A stretch of 64,000 nt of DNA from positions 1 to 64,000 of IMG/VR virus record IMGVR_UViG_3300006100_000011; one strand, written 5' to 3'. The notes beneath the pieces were generated by a model. The model searched no databases. It worked only from the letters and a program-made list of their open reading frames with translations, and was not told the origin of the DNA. Both the position numbers and the translations under genes were made by a program. Origin of the DNA: a virus. This document shows, one piece after another, positions 1-8,204 of this stretch (position 1 is the stretch's first letter; every line of letters starts with the position of its first letter).

Positions 1-1
1 C

Positions 2-361
2 GCAGCCGGTACTGGCGCTACAGCAGGCGGCGCTGCTCCTACTTGTTGGTCTGGAAAAACTGGTTCACCAGGTACTGCTGGCACAGCAGGTGGTGCTGGC
101 ACTGGTGCTACAGCAGGCGGCGCAGCTCCTGCTACTTGGCCGGGTAAATGCGGAAGTGCCGGTACTACCGGAACTTCAGGATCTGCCGGTACTGGTGCTA
201 CAGCAGGCACGGCTGGCACCAGTAATCCAGGAACTGCGGGAAACCCAGGAAGTACTGCGTCTACAACTAACGCAACTTCTGTGCAAGTTTATCCGTACCA
301 ATTGATAACAGTAACAGTCGGCACCGGTAGTGCTAATGGTGCTGTTACTGTCTCTTGGTAA
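2..361 (+). CDS. Collagen-like tail fibre protein, C-terminal part (5' truncated)
   Basis: The frame is open from the window edge to a TAA at 359-361. About the first 85 residues are rich in Gly, Thr, Ala and Ser with Gly at nearly every third position, the collagen Gly-X-Y pattern common in phage fibres. The last ~30 residues lose the pattern and resemble a short beta-rich tip ending in SW. Three Cys fall within the repeat, which is uncommon. The N-terminus and size are unknown. The stop codon overlaps a late promoter box, fitting a virion gene followed by late transcription. Fibre assignment is from composition and context, not a recognised receptor-binding domain. Confidence 0.6.
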   Translation, partial: AAGTGATAGGAAPTCWSGKTGSPGTAGTAGGAGTGATAGGAAPATWPGKCGSAGTTGTSGSAGTGATAGTAGTSNPGTAGNPGSTASTTNATSVQVYPYQLITVTVGTGSANGAVTVSW

Positions 362-394
362 TAAATACGTGCACCGGTCTACTGGTAATAAATA
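361..394 (+). promoter_or_regulatory. Tandem late promoter boxes
   Basis: ATAAATA occurs at 361-367 and 388-394, each inside the same 13-base word TGGTAATAAATAC (355-367 and 382-394 regions). They match the T4 late box and precede the gene at 449. A short inverted repeat, TGGGT/ACCCA around 410-423, follows and could fold in the leader. Confidence 0.6.
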
Positions 395-448
395 CAACAG
401 TAAACAGCATGGGTCGAGACCCACGATTAAATCACTAGGAGTTAAAAA

Positions 449-754
449 ATGATTGTTGGCATTAAAGATATTTTCCTCTATACTGGCCTTACACCTAATG
501 GTGGAAATGATTCTGCTATAGCATTGCAATGGATGATTGATAACAATATTCCACACGATAACCTATGGTATGGTGATCCAGCTCAACATTCTAGTGTATT
601 CGCAGCTTTGAATACATGGGGCATCGGTGAGTTTACCGACTTCCCATTCGTAATTTACGACGAGAAGCATGATGACTTCACGATCACAAAACAGGCTCTA
701 ATTGGACTTGATGCAATTACGAATAGTAATCTAGTTGAACTACTAGCACTCTAA
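449..754 (+). CDS. Conserved-looking phage protein, unknown function (101 aa)
   Basis: The ATG follows a good ribosome site (AGGAGTT, seven bases upstream). The 101-residue product is acidic to neutral, has no signal peptide or membrane segment, and has an alternating hydrophobic pattern suggesting a small alpha/beta fold. I do not recognise the family. It is the first gene behind the tandem late promoters after the tail fibre, so a virion-associated or fibre-accessory role is possible but unproven. Confidence 0.55.
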   Translation: MIVGIKDIFLYTGLTPNGGNDSAIALQWMIDNNIPHDNLWYGDPAQHSSVFAALNTWGIGEFTDFPFVIYDEKHDDFTITKQALIGLDAITNSNLVELLAL

Positions 755-771
755 CTATATAGAGACAACTT

Positions 772-984
772 TTGGAAGACTACACCGTAGATTGTAAACG
801 AATGATGTTAGTCATGCGGTGTTATGATAAGCTCCCATTGCATCTAAGAGAATGGATTTCAGGTTTACATTTTAGTTTGCATGATGATCACATTCTTCGC
901 GGGACCGCAGAAGTTGAAAGATGCAAAGCCTTCATTGAATCAGGAGGCGTGCATTACGAAAAACCAGGAAATGGACAAAATTAA
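772..984 (+). CDS. Small hypothetical protein, TTG start (70 aa)
   Basis: An open frame of 70 codons begins with TTG at 772, behind a weak purine-rich AGAGA; an in-frame ATG pair lies ten codons further in, with no ribosome site. The stop TAA shares a base with the ATG of the next gene, the tight coupling seen through this region, which supports it being real. Rich in His, Asp and Arg with no recognised domain. Confidence 0.45.
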   Translation: MEDYTVDCKRMMLVMRCYDKLPLHLREWISGLHFSLHDDHILRGTAEVERCKAFIESGGVHYEKPGNGQN

Positions 985-1697
985 TGTTCTCGTTTTTGAG
1001 AAAAAAAGAACCAAAGCTAGAGTTTCTTTGCTTTGATGATGATCTAGGTAACATTCCAGAACCCTACCCTGCAAGAAAACTTATGCCAAGTTGGTATAAA
1101 GCACTACCTATGAAACTGGGTGCTGGATTTGAGCAATCAACACTAAAGAGATGCCCTCCTTTTCTTGATGCAATGGTTACTGGATGGATTATACCTCTAG
1201 TTGCTGATGTGCATGTTGAATCCAATGAGGACTGCTCTCATATAAAATATGATACTAAATTCCCGCGGCCCATGATCGAAAATCACTTACAAAGTCAAGT
1301 AACATCTGATAAATGCCCCGCACCACATCTTCCCAAACCACCTATAAAATGGTTAAACTATTGGGCCATCAAATGTCCTGAAGGATATTCATTGTTGTTT
1401 GTTCCACCACTGAATAGAGCAGATGAACGTTTCACTTGTTTCTCGGGTATGGTTGATTGTGATGGATATTTTGAGTTTGTTAACTTCCCATTTGTTTGGA
1501 ACAAGCCCAATGCAAATGAGATTATACCGGCGGGCACCCCATTGATGCAAGTTATACCTATAAAAAGAGATTCATTGTTTACTAAACATGTAATACGCTC
1601 ATTCAATGAAAATGAACTTAAAGAGTTAAATGATACTCATCGTAAACGTCAAAGCCACGAGTCTCACTATAGGGATAACGTCTGGAAACTTAAGTAA
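984..1697 (+). CDS. DUF6065-like phage protein (237 aa)
   Basis: Cytoplasmic-looking 237-residue protein with an N-terminal PSWYK motif and a C-terminal stretch where GYSLLF, an FPF segment and AGTPLMQVIPIKR occur in order, which I associate with the DUF6065 family; that link is from memory and unverified. No catalytic residues are recognised. It overlaps both neighbours by one base and directly precedes a run of 2OG-Fe(II) oxygenases, so it may share their pathway. Confidence 0.5.
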   Translation: MFSFLRKKEPKLEFLCFDDDLGNIPEPYPARKLMPSWYKALPMKLGAGFEQSTLKRCPPFLDAMVTGWIIPLVADVHVESNEDCSHIKYDTKFPRPMIENHLQSQVTSDKCPAPHLPKPPIKWLNYWAIKCPEGYSLLFVPPLNRADERFTCFSGMVDCDGYFEFVNFPFVWNKPNANEIIPAGTPLMQVIPIKRDSLFTKHVIRSFNENELKELNDTHRKRQSHESHYRDNVWKLK

Positions 1698-2293
1698 TGT
1701 CAGTTTATCAACTTACTCCGCCGCCTCCTATTGCTGTACCAGAATTAAACTTTGCACTATGGCATAATGGATTCTCAGATGAGGAACTTGCTCGCATCAT
1801 AGAAATAGGGGATCAACTTGCAATTTCTGCTGCTACTGTAGGCCAAGATAATTGTGTTAGTGATAGAATAAGACAATCTAAAACAGGATGGATGAGCCTC
1901 AATGAGGATACTCAATTCATCTACGATAAGCTAGGTTACATAGCAAGACAATTGAATGGACAGTTCTTTGACTTTGATATATGGGGTTTCGTTGAAGACT
2001 TGCAATATACAATCTATGACGGTGGAGACGGACATTACACTTGGCATTTAGATAGGGGAGGATCTACTTCTGATACTCCCAGAAAGTTGTCAATGGTTCT
2101 ACAATTATCAGACCCATCTGAGTATGAGGGAGGAGACTTAGAACTGTTTGAAGGACCAAATCCAACTCAAGTAAAAAAAGAGAAAGGTTTAATTTCTGCC
2201 TTCCCTTCTTTTGTACTACATAGAGTGACACCGGTTACTAAAGGAACTAGAAAAACATTAGTTGTTTGGTTGACCGGACCTCGCTTCAAATAG
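1697..2293 (+). CDS. 2-oxoglutarate/Fe(II)-dependent oxygenase, prolyl-4-hydroxylase type
   Basis: Double-stranded beta-helix dioxygenase. The iron-binding HxD is H117-L-D119, the distal His is H175, and R185 sits ten residues later where this family binds 2-oxoglutarate. The acidic GGDLELFEG strand between them is typical of P4H-like proteins. At 198 residues it is a single-domain enzyme. Such enzymes hydroxylate proteins, nucleic acids or small molecules; the substrate here is unknown. It is the first of four candidate oxygenases between 1.7 and 4.7 kb. Stop and next start are ten bases apart. Confidence 0.85.
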   Translation: MSVYQLTPPPPIAVPELNFALWHNGFSDEELARIIEIGDQLAISAATVGQDNCVSDRIRQSKTGWMSLNEDTQFIYDKLGYIARQLNGQFFDFDIWGFVEDLQYTIYDGGDGHYTWHLDRGGSTSDTPRKLSMVLQLSDPSEYEGGDLELFEGPNPTQVKKEKGLISAFPSFVLHRVTPVTKGTRKTLVVWLTGPRFK

Positions 2294-2301
2294 GATTACA
2301 C

Positions 2302-2940
2302 ATGACTGACGTACTTGATCAATGGCATTACTTTGCCTCACCCGTTTATAGCATCAAAAAACCTGAGTTTCTTGATACTGTACGAAAGGCTAGCAATGAT
2401 GTATTGCATATTCAACGCAAAGAAAATAAGATAGACGAAATATATCCTGTCATTCAGGCTGATGTATCAGGACATGACCAATTAATTGAGTTTCATGATT
2501 ATGTAATCAACACTGCCTGGAATCTGTTGCGCGATCAGGGATACAACATGGACAACCGATCTACTTACTTCACAGAAAGTTGGGTGCAAGAACATCACAA
2601 GTATTCTTCTATGGAATATCACAATCATAATGATTGTAACCTTGTTGCGTTTTATTTCACTGAATGTCCTAGTAATCCACCCAAACTAGTAATACATGAT
2701 CCTAGACCATCTAAGGTAATGATTGATCTTCCCGAAGCCGATTTTAGTAACATCTCAATGGCTACTTCTATTATTAACTTCACTCCAACTCCCGGAATGC
2801 TATTCTTTGCAAACTCTTGGCTACCTCACAGCTTCACGCGCAATGCATCTACTAAGCCATTCAAGTTTATTCACATGAACATCGCTACTAGATTGAATCC
2901 TGTTCCAGTGGTATATCCTGCATCAGCGGAGATTATCTAA
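2302..2940 (+). CDS. 2OG-Fe(II) oxygenase-like protein (212 aa)
   Basis: The ATG at 2302 is chosen over an upstream in-frame start because AGGATTAC lies just before it. H107-N-H109-N-D111 supplies an HxD iron site, and H176 with R180 (in PHSFTRN) the distal His and 2OG-binding Arg, as in the CHP02466-type oxygenases. The product is a lone catalytic domain. It overlaps by one base with the following Cys-cluster gene. Substrate unknown; the family call rests on motif spacing. Confidence 0.7.
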   Translation: MTDVLDQWHYFASPVYSIKKPEFLDTVRKASNDVLHIQRKENKIDEIYPVIQADVSGHDQLIEFHDYVINTAWNLLRDQGYNMDNRSTYFTESWVQEHHKYSSMEYHNHNDCNLVAFYFTECPSNPPKLVIHDPRPSKVMIDLPEADFSNISMATSIINFTPTPGMLFFANSWLPHSFTRNASTKPFKFIHMNIATRLNPVPVVYPASAEII

Positions 2941-3353
2941 TGAGAGAGTGCGGTTCATGTCACAAATGCTGTGAAGGTCATTTACGCGGAGAAGCATACG
3001 GGTATGCGTTTTGGAATAGTAGAAAATGTCATTTCTTGAATGGTAATGGATGTTCTATCTATAGTACTCGTCCCGATGATCCCTGCAAGTCGTATAAGTG
3101 CATGTGGTTGCAAGATGAAAATCAAGAGATTCCAGAATGGATGAAGCCAGACGAAGCAAATGCAATACTAACTTCGAGAACCATTGATGATATCTCATAT
3201 ATTGAATTGATCGAAGCGGGCGCGCCAATGAAGGCAGATGTTCTTAGTTGGGCTATACAATATACATTAAATAACAAGCTAAACTTATATTATCAGGTCA
3301 ATGGTGGTTGGAATAAAATAGGTAATACTGATTTCTTAGAGGCAAGATTATAA
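2940..3353 (+). CDS. YkgJ-like cysteine-cluster protein
   Basis: The N-terminus carries CGSCHKCC and then C..L...GC.IY..RP..PC..Y.C, the arrangement of the YkgJ/zinc- or iron-chelating cysteine cluster family. Eight Cys fall in the first ~60 residues; the remaining ~75 lack Cys and are probably a helical tail. Its placement between 2OG-Fe(II) oxygenases suggests metal handling for, or joint action with, those iron enzymes (inference). Confidence 0.7.
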   Translation: MRECGSCHKCCEGHLRGEAYGYAFWNSRKCHFLNGNGCSIYSTRPDDPCKSYKCMWLQDENQEIPEWMKPDEANAILTSRTIDDISYIELIEAGAPMKADVLSWAIQYTLNNKLNLYYQVNGGWNKIGNTDFLEARL

Positions 3354-3595
3354 TGTCAAGTTTCATGATCAGATTTAACAAATCACGCGGTGAGATTAAT
3401 CGCGGAACAGTAGACCACGTTTGGCGTGTATTTGAAGATGGAAAAGAATATCTCTGTAAGCACGTTAAGATCAATGTACCTAGTTATGGTGCAAAAACAG
3501 GTGAGGATTGGAGTATGTGTTGTGAAGGCTCGTTGGAAATAGACAGAGAAACATCAACACTTACTATTAACCCTCTAGAGGAAGAAAAATCATGA
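3353..3595 (+). CDS. Small conserved-looking protein (80 aa)
   Basis: An 80-residue protein overlapping the previous stop by one base and the next start by four (ATGA). The N-terminal half is basic (RFNKSRGEINRG); the C-terminal half ends in alternating beta-strand-like residues. No domain recognised. The tight coupling inside the oxygenase run supports expression. Confidence 0.55.
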   Translation: MSSFMIRFNKSRGEINRGTVDHVWRVFEDGKEYLCKHVKINVPSYGAKTGEDWSMCCEGSLEIDRETSTLTINPLEEEKS

Positions 3596-4086
3596 AGTTT
3601 TATGATGATGTACTGAGTGATGACCTCATCACCTGGATCAATAGAGAAAGAGAAGAATTCAGGTATAAACAAGTATGGAATTGCAGCGAACTGTTTTGGG
3701 ACGATGATATAAAAACCGGGGTAACTGGAATCTGCTCAGCGTCTCATGTAAGTTCTGATTTGCATCATGCCATCCTTGAACATATCAAATCTTATCTTCC
3801 CGAACATGATGACTTGTATATCCAGCATTATATATGGTTTAGGGGAAGCGGAATATGTATGCATGATGATGGTATCTATAAGTTTGGTGCTACTATCTAT
3901 CTAAATGAGAACTGGGATATGGCATATGGTGGAATCTTTATATGGGAAGACAAAGATGGATATAAGGCTATTTGTCCAAAGAAAAACATGCTTGCTTTAA
4001 ACCATGACCATACTCAACACATGGTGACCACTGTCAGTGATCTTTCAGTAGAACCAAGATATACTATTCAGATTTGGGGCAAATAA
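3592..4086 (+). CDS. 2OG-Fe(II) oxygenase, P4H-like (164 aa)
   Basis: Compact dioxygenase domain. H91-D-D93 gives the HxD iron motif, followed by the YLNENW strand and GGIFIWED typical of prolyl hydroxylase-like enzymes; H143 is the distal iron ligand and R156 (in PRYTIQIW) the 2-oxoglutarate-binding Arg. Start overlaps the previous stop. Third oxygenase of the cluster and only distantly similar to the 1697 gene, so the cluster is probably not a recent tandem duplication. Confidence 0.8.
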   Translation: MKFYDDVLSDDLITWINREREEFRYKQVWNCSELFWDDDIKTGVTGICSASHVSSDLHHAILEHIKSYLPEHDDLYIQHYIWFRGSGICMHDDGIYKFGATIYLNENWDMAYGGIFIWEDKDGYKAICPKKNMLALNHDHTQHMVTTVSDLSVEPRYTIQIWGK

Positions 4087-4087
4087 T

Positions 4088-4699
4088 ATGGAACTAGATT
4101 TCACTGAAGTAAAATTACACAACCCCGGTGTTCTCAAGACAAGAATCCCCGTCAGGGTGTTTGCTGAGTTGACCGCAGACCTACAACGACAAGTAGACGC
4201 TAAGCCCAGGAAATACAATAATGAGTTGGCCGGTCACTTAGAAACTGAACTACAGTACAATATAAATGGTTCGTTCAAGGAATGTATAGACCGAACATTC
4301 CAAGAATACAGAGAAAGATTTGATTTCTATCGTAATAATGAGTATGTAATTGATGCTAGCTCATGGGTAAACTTTCAAAAGAAACACGAATACAATCCAT
4401 TGCACTTTCATTATCAAGATATTTCTTGGGTTATTTGGGTTACCATACCGTATGATCTTCAAAAAGAAATGAATCTTCCTAGCATGAAAGAATCAAACAG
4501 TAATGTAGCATCAAAGTTTCAATTCGTGTATAACAGGCTGGACGGCGGCATTTATATGCATGACATTGATATTGACCAAACATGGGAAGGTGTACTAATG
4601 ATGTTCCCGTCATATCTCAAGCATCAGGTATATTCATTCCAAACAGTAGATGAGCATAGAATCTCAATCGCCGGAAACATCCAAGTACTTAACAAATAA
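4088..4699 (+). CDS. 2OG-Fe(II) oxygenase-like protein (203 aa)
   Basis: Contains LHFHYQD with H106, H108 and D111, a WVIWVTIPYDL strand, and a distal H179 with R191 twelve residues later, giving the overall pattern of a CHP02466-like dioxygenase. The first iron motif is less canonical (H-x4-D or H-x2-D) than in its three neighbours, so activity is less certain. Last gene of the oxygenase run before a late promoter. Confidence 0.6.
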   Translation: MELDFTEVKLHNPGVLKTRIPVRVFAELTADLQRQVDAKPRKYNNELAGHLETELQYNINGSFKECIDRTFQEYRERFDFYRNNEYVIDASSWVNFQKKHEYNPLHFHYQDISWVIWVTIPYDLQKEMNLPSMKESNSNVASKFQFVYNRLDGGIYMHDIDIDQTWEGVLMMFPSYLKHQVYSFQTVDEHRISIAGNIQVLNK

Positions 4700-4731
4700 T
4701 ACACTGACCCTTAGTATATCGTCATGCTAGC

Positions 4732-4738
4732 ATAAATA
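4732..4738 (+). promoter_or_regulatory. Late promoter box
   Basis: ATAAATA upstream of the small gene at 4759. GATAA (4742-4746) and TTATC (4754-4758) form a short hairpin with the ribosome site GGAG in its loop, immediately before the ATG. Confidence 0.65.
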
Positions 4739-4758
4739 CATGATAAGGAGATATTATC

Positions 4759-4923
4759 ATGGCAAAAGGTTCAAGCAGTGGCAAAACAGGCACCGGCAAA
4801 ATTAGCTTTTCAGACAACCACAAGGGTGGTACTACAATTGGTCTAGGTAAGATCAAGTTTGGTACTATGAATAAGAATAAGCGTAGAAACTTCAAAGCAT
4901 ATCGCGGCCAGGGTAGACCATAA
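4759..4923 (+). CDS. Small basic Gly/Lys-rich protein (54 aa)
   Basis: A 54-codon gene behind a late promoter and a GGAG ribosome site ten bases before the ATG. The product is strongly basic with many Gly, Ser and Lys and a C-terminal RGQGRP, suggesting nucleic-acid contact or disorder rather than an enzyme. It is followed ten bases later by the endolysin, with another ribosome site between. The start context GGAGATATTATCATGGC resembles that of the small gene at 21650. Confidence 0.6.
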   Translation: MAKGSSSGKTGTGKISFSDNHKGGTTIGLGKIKFGTMNKNKRRNFKAYRGQGRP

Positions 4924-4933
4924 GGAGTTAACA

Positions 4934-5557
4934 ATGGCAAAAGTAACATTAGATTTATTGAAGCAGTTATGCCCACATACTAAGCCAGCAGTGTTAGAGA
5001 AGTACGTAGATCCTCTTAACACTGTGGGTGAACACTTTGGATTGTTTGAAAATCCAAAGAGAATGGCTGCATTCCTTGCTCAAGTAGCACACGAGTCAGG
5101 TGCATTCAACTTCACCAAAGAAGGTCTTAGCTATAGCGCACAATCGTTGAACAAGGTATTTCACAAGTACTTCCCAACATTAGCTGCTGCTAAGCCTTAT
5201 GAAAGACAACCTGCTAAGATTGCTAATAAGGTCTATGCAAATCGTATGGGTAATGGTCCTGAAAGTTCAGGCGATGGATACAAGTTCTGCGGTCGTGGGT
5301 TGATTCAGTTGACTGGTAAGCAGAACTACACCAAGTTTGCTGCATCAATCGGCAAGTCACTTGATGAGACAGTTGCATATCTTGAAACCGCTGAAGGTGC
5401 TGTAGCAAGTGCTGCATGGTTCTGGGACGCAAACAAGTTGAGTGTATATGCTGACAAGGGCGACTTCGTTGGTCTTACTCGCAGAATCAACGGCGGAACT
5501 ATTGGTCTCGCTGATAGACAGCATCACTACGATCTAGCACTTAAAGCACTAGCTTAA
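4934..5557 (+). CDS. Endolysin, glycoside hydrolase family 19
   Basis: Peptidoglycan-degrading lysis enzyme of the GH19 chitinase/lysozyme fold, a single 207-residue catalytic domain without signal peptide. The first catalytic Glu is E54 in AHESGAF and the second is likely E63. The conserved GRGLIQLTG core, the NYTKF strand and AAWFW helix are all present. Export would need a holin; the 3-TM candidate at 16591 and the one-TM proteins at 37120 and 37554 are options. A second GH19 domain lies in the multidomain protein at 35407. Confidence 0.9.
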   Translation: MAKVTLDLLKQLCPHTKPAVLEKYVDPLNTVGEHFGLFENPKRMAAFLAQVAHESGAFNFTKEGLSYSAQSLNKVFHKYFPTLAAAKPYERQPAKIANKVYANRMGNGPESSGDGYKFCGRGLIQLTGKQNYTKFAASIGKSLDETVAYLETAEGAVASAAWFWDANKLSVYADKGDFVGLTRRINGGTIGLADRQHHYDLALKALA

Positions 5558-5565
5558 GGATTATT

Positions 5566-8181
5566 ATGCAACAGCCAGTTTGGAACACCGTAGCAGGTTC
5601 ATTAGGAAACTTTCCTTCTGCAACTGTGTTTGCTTATCAGTTGTCGGCTACTCCTCAGTTGCCGGCAGTTACATTGACATATGCACTCATAAGCGGTTCA
5701 TTCCCTGCAGGATTAACAATGAACACTGCTGGCTTAATTTCCGGAACACCTTTGTTAGTAACTATTGATACTACTAGTACATTTGTTATTAGAGTAACTG
5801 ACAACTATGGTAACATTAGAGACAGAACATTCAGTATAACGATGTCTGGTAGTGCGATACCATCATTCACTACGCCCGGTGGTACTATTGCCACAATACT
5901 AGATAGTACTTGGACTGAGTTACCAATTGAATATAATAATCCAATCTCTACAAATCCAGTCACTATTAGAAAAATATCAGGGATATTACCACCAGGCATA
6001 GAAATCAACGAGTATGGATTGATCAGAGGATACGCTGCCCCTCCCACTACCGATGTCAATCTTCCATCTGTAGTGACCTTTGTAGTGGCGACTACCTCAG
6101 TAACCAATACGTTAACTTGCTTGAGTACAGCAGATATTAGTCCCGGTAGACCTGTTATTTTCAGCGGCGCCACATTTGGGTCAATTGTAGCTAATCAAAC
6201 ATACTACGTAAAGACTGTACTCAATGGAACTCAATTCACGGTCGCGCATACAGTCAATGGATCAGTAGTTGCAATGGATGATGCTGTTGGCTACATGGTT
6301 GCGACTCTTCCCAATATTACTGTTGGTGAACCTATCAATCAATCATATTCATTCACATTGAAGTTAGAAAGTCCACTTGGATCGGCTACTCAGCTTTATA
6401 CAATTTCAGTCATCAATCAAAACACCCCGTTGAATCAAGGTGGTCCGGGCTATCCGCCTAATACTAGAATACCTACGATCTATAACACTAGACCCGAAAC
6501 ATATATACTAGATAGTAATATCGCAGAATATGGATACTATGTCATCCCGCCGAACTCACATGGAAATACCTATTCACCTTCCCAATATGCGTATATTGGG
6601 TCTTTCACAAGTAATAATATATTCAACTTTCAGGTATTAGGGCATGACTTTGATGGCAATCAATTAACCTATACTTTCTCTAATCTGCCCTTAGGATTAG
6701 TAGGAGATAGCAATACAGGATGGGTCACTGGAAATCCTATTATCAGTGATAACAGCATAAGTCAGTTCAGTTTTAGTGTTTATGTATCTAAGGTCATACA
6801 TACTAACATTGTATCGGATACATTTAACTTCTCATTCAATATCACAAATAACGTCTCCGGGAATGTTACTTGGATCACTCCTGCTAATATGGGTACGGTT
6901 CTAAATGGCATCACGAGCATAGAATATGTTCAAGCTGTAAGTGATGTTCCATTGCAATATCGTCTTACTTCTGGAACTCTTCCACCAAACCTAACACTGT
7001 TACCAAACGGTGAATTGTCAGGAATCGTATCTTTTCAGCCGACTACTACTATTCAATCTCCTAATACTTCAACTGACTTTACGTTTACTGTGCAGGCATA
7101 CTCTGAACAATACCCGATAGTAAACTCATCTCAGACATTTACGTTAAGCGTATATCAAGAGTTTGATAGACCAGTTGACACATTGTATTGCAAATGCACA
7201 CCTAGCATCTCGGATAGAAATCTATTAGCGACTTTGCTCAACAATGACTCGCTTATCCCAACTGATTATCTCTATAGAGCAGATGATCCTTTCTTTGGAA
7301 AAGCTACGAATATCATATATGATCACGCATATGGAATCTATGCAAATAACCTAGACGCATATGTTGCTGCTATTCAAGAAAAGAATCACTATTGGCGAAA
7401 TATCACGTTAGGTGAAATCAAAACAGCCATCGCCCGCGATGAGAATACTGGCGAAATACTGTATGAAGTAGTCTATAGTGAGATTTATGACAATCTAGTG
7501 AACTATAATGAAGTAGATAATAACTATTCAAATGAGAGTCAATCTAATATTATCACACCTCAAGGTGAGAGTGTAGCTAAAGAAATATACTGGCCTAGAG
7601 CTATACCATTATTCTTGGGTCCATGGTATGATACTGAAACTAACATTTATACTAGCTATGAGGGAGAAAACTCGCCTCCTCCTACGTATTATACCAGTAG
7701 AACACCAGGCTTCGCTAGAGTATTATATCCTAACTCATTACCCAACATGAGACAGCAGGTAGTAGATGTTCTTGGGCAAGACTATAACTACAAGTTATTG
7801 CCCTTATGGATGACAAGTCAGCAACTTAATGGTTCTACATTGGGCTATACTCCGGCTTGGGTCATTGCATATTGCAAGCCGGGTACAACTACACTAAATG
7901 GCCAAACTGTTAGCTACGCAGAGTACATTCAATATCAGATTCAGAATAATTGGAAAAACGAAGTAGGAGAAGTGCAGACATTAAATACTATCAACTTTGA
8001 AATTGATAGATTTACAGTGAACAAGAGCGCAACTTACAACTTTGATAATACTCTCAATCCAGCAGCCTGGACTGTATTACCAAGTGCTACTCCTACTCCA
8101 AATCCTATTGATAGTAAAGACTTTTATGTGTTGTTCCCTCGTGAAACTATTTTACCTGACACGACACAATACAGGCAATAA
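5566..8181 (+). CDS. Large virion structural protein with Ig-like repeats (871 aa)
   Basis: The N-terminal ~530 residues contain several copies of the bacterial putative-Ig (He_PIG) signature, e.g. LPAGLTMNTAGLISGTP and LPPNLTLLPNGELSG, adhesion-type beta-sandwich folds used in phage fibres and baseplates. The remaining ~330 residues form a different Trp/Tyr-rich domain (EKNHYWRNITLGEIKTA, LPLWMTSQQ) resembling large structural proteins of T4-like cyanophages as I remember them. Near 6290 and 8940 both this gene and the next share related segments (TYYVK.V...T.FTVA), suggesting a common small repeat. No signal peptide. Confidence 0.7.
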   Translation: MQQPVWNTVAGSLGNFPSATVFAYQLSATPQLPAVTLTYALISGSFPAGLTMNTAGLISGTPLLVTIDTTSTFVIRVTDNYGNIRDRTFSITMSGSAIPSFTTPGGTIATILDSTWTELPIEYNNPISTNPVTIRKISGILPPGIEINEYGLIRGYAAPPTTDVNLPSVVTFVVATTSVTNTLTCLSTADISPGRPVIFSGATFGSIVANQTYYVKTVLNGTQFTVAHTVNGSVVAMDDAVGYMVATLPNITVGEPINQSYSFTLKLESPLGSATQLYTISVINQNTPLNQGGPGYPPNTRIPTIYNTRPETYILDSNIAEYGYYVIPPNSHGNTYSPSQYAYIGSFTSNNIFNFQVLGHDFDGNQLTYTFSNLPLGLVGDSNTGWVTGNPIISDNSISQFSFSVYVSKVIHTNIVSDTFNFSFNITNNVSGNVTWITPANMGTVLNGITSIEYVQAVSDVPLQYRLTSGTLPPNLTLLPNGELSGIVSFQPTTTIQSPNTSTDFTFTVQAYSEQYPIVNSSQTFTLSVYQEFDRPVDTLYCKCTPSISDRNLLATLLNNDSLIPTDYLYRADDPFFGKATNIIYDHAYGIYANNLDAYVAAIQEKNHYWRNITLGEIKTAIARDENTGEILYEVVYSEIYDNLVNYNEVDNNYSNESQSNIITPQGESVAKEIYWPRAIPLFLGPWYDTETNIYTSYEGENSPPPTYYTSRTPGFARVLYPNSLPNMRQQVVDVLGQDYNYKLLPLWMTSQQLNGSTLGYTPAWVIAYCKPGTTTLNGQTVSYAEYIQYQIQNNWKNEVGEVQTLNTINFEIDRFTVNKSATYNFDNTLNPAAWTVLPSATPTPNPIDSKDFYVLFPRETILPDTTQYRQ

Positions 8182-8184
8182 ATA
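8178..8184 (+). promoter_or_regulatory. Late promoter box
   Basis: ATAAATA overlapping the stop codon of the preceding structural gene, 21 bases before the ATG at 8205. An AAAAAGAGAAAC leader contains the weak ribosome site. Confidence 0.6.
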
Positions 8185-8204
8185 CATTACGGAAAAAGAG
8201 AAAC

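Noticed and set aside
1-250. Repetitive GC-rich start considered as a tandem DNA repeat or CRISPR-like array
   Set aside because: Repeats follow Gly-X-Y codons in one frame; there are no constant repeats with unique spacers.
5805-6173. - strand open frame in the Ig-repeat structural gene
   Set aside because: Shadow of a low-complexity, repeat-rich coding region without its own start signals.
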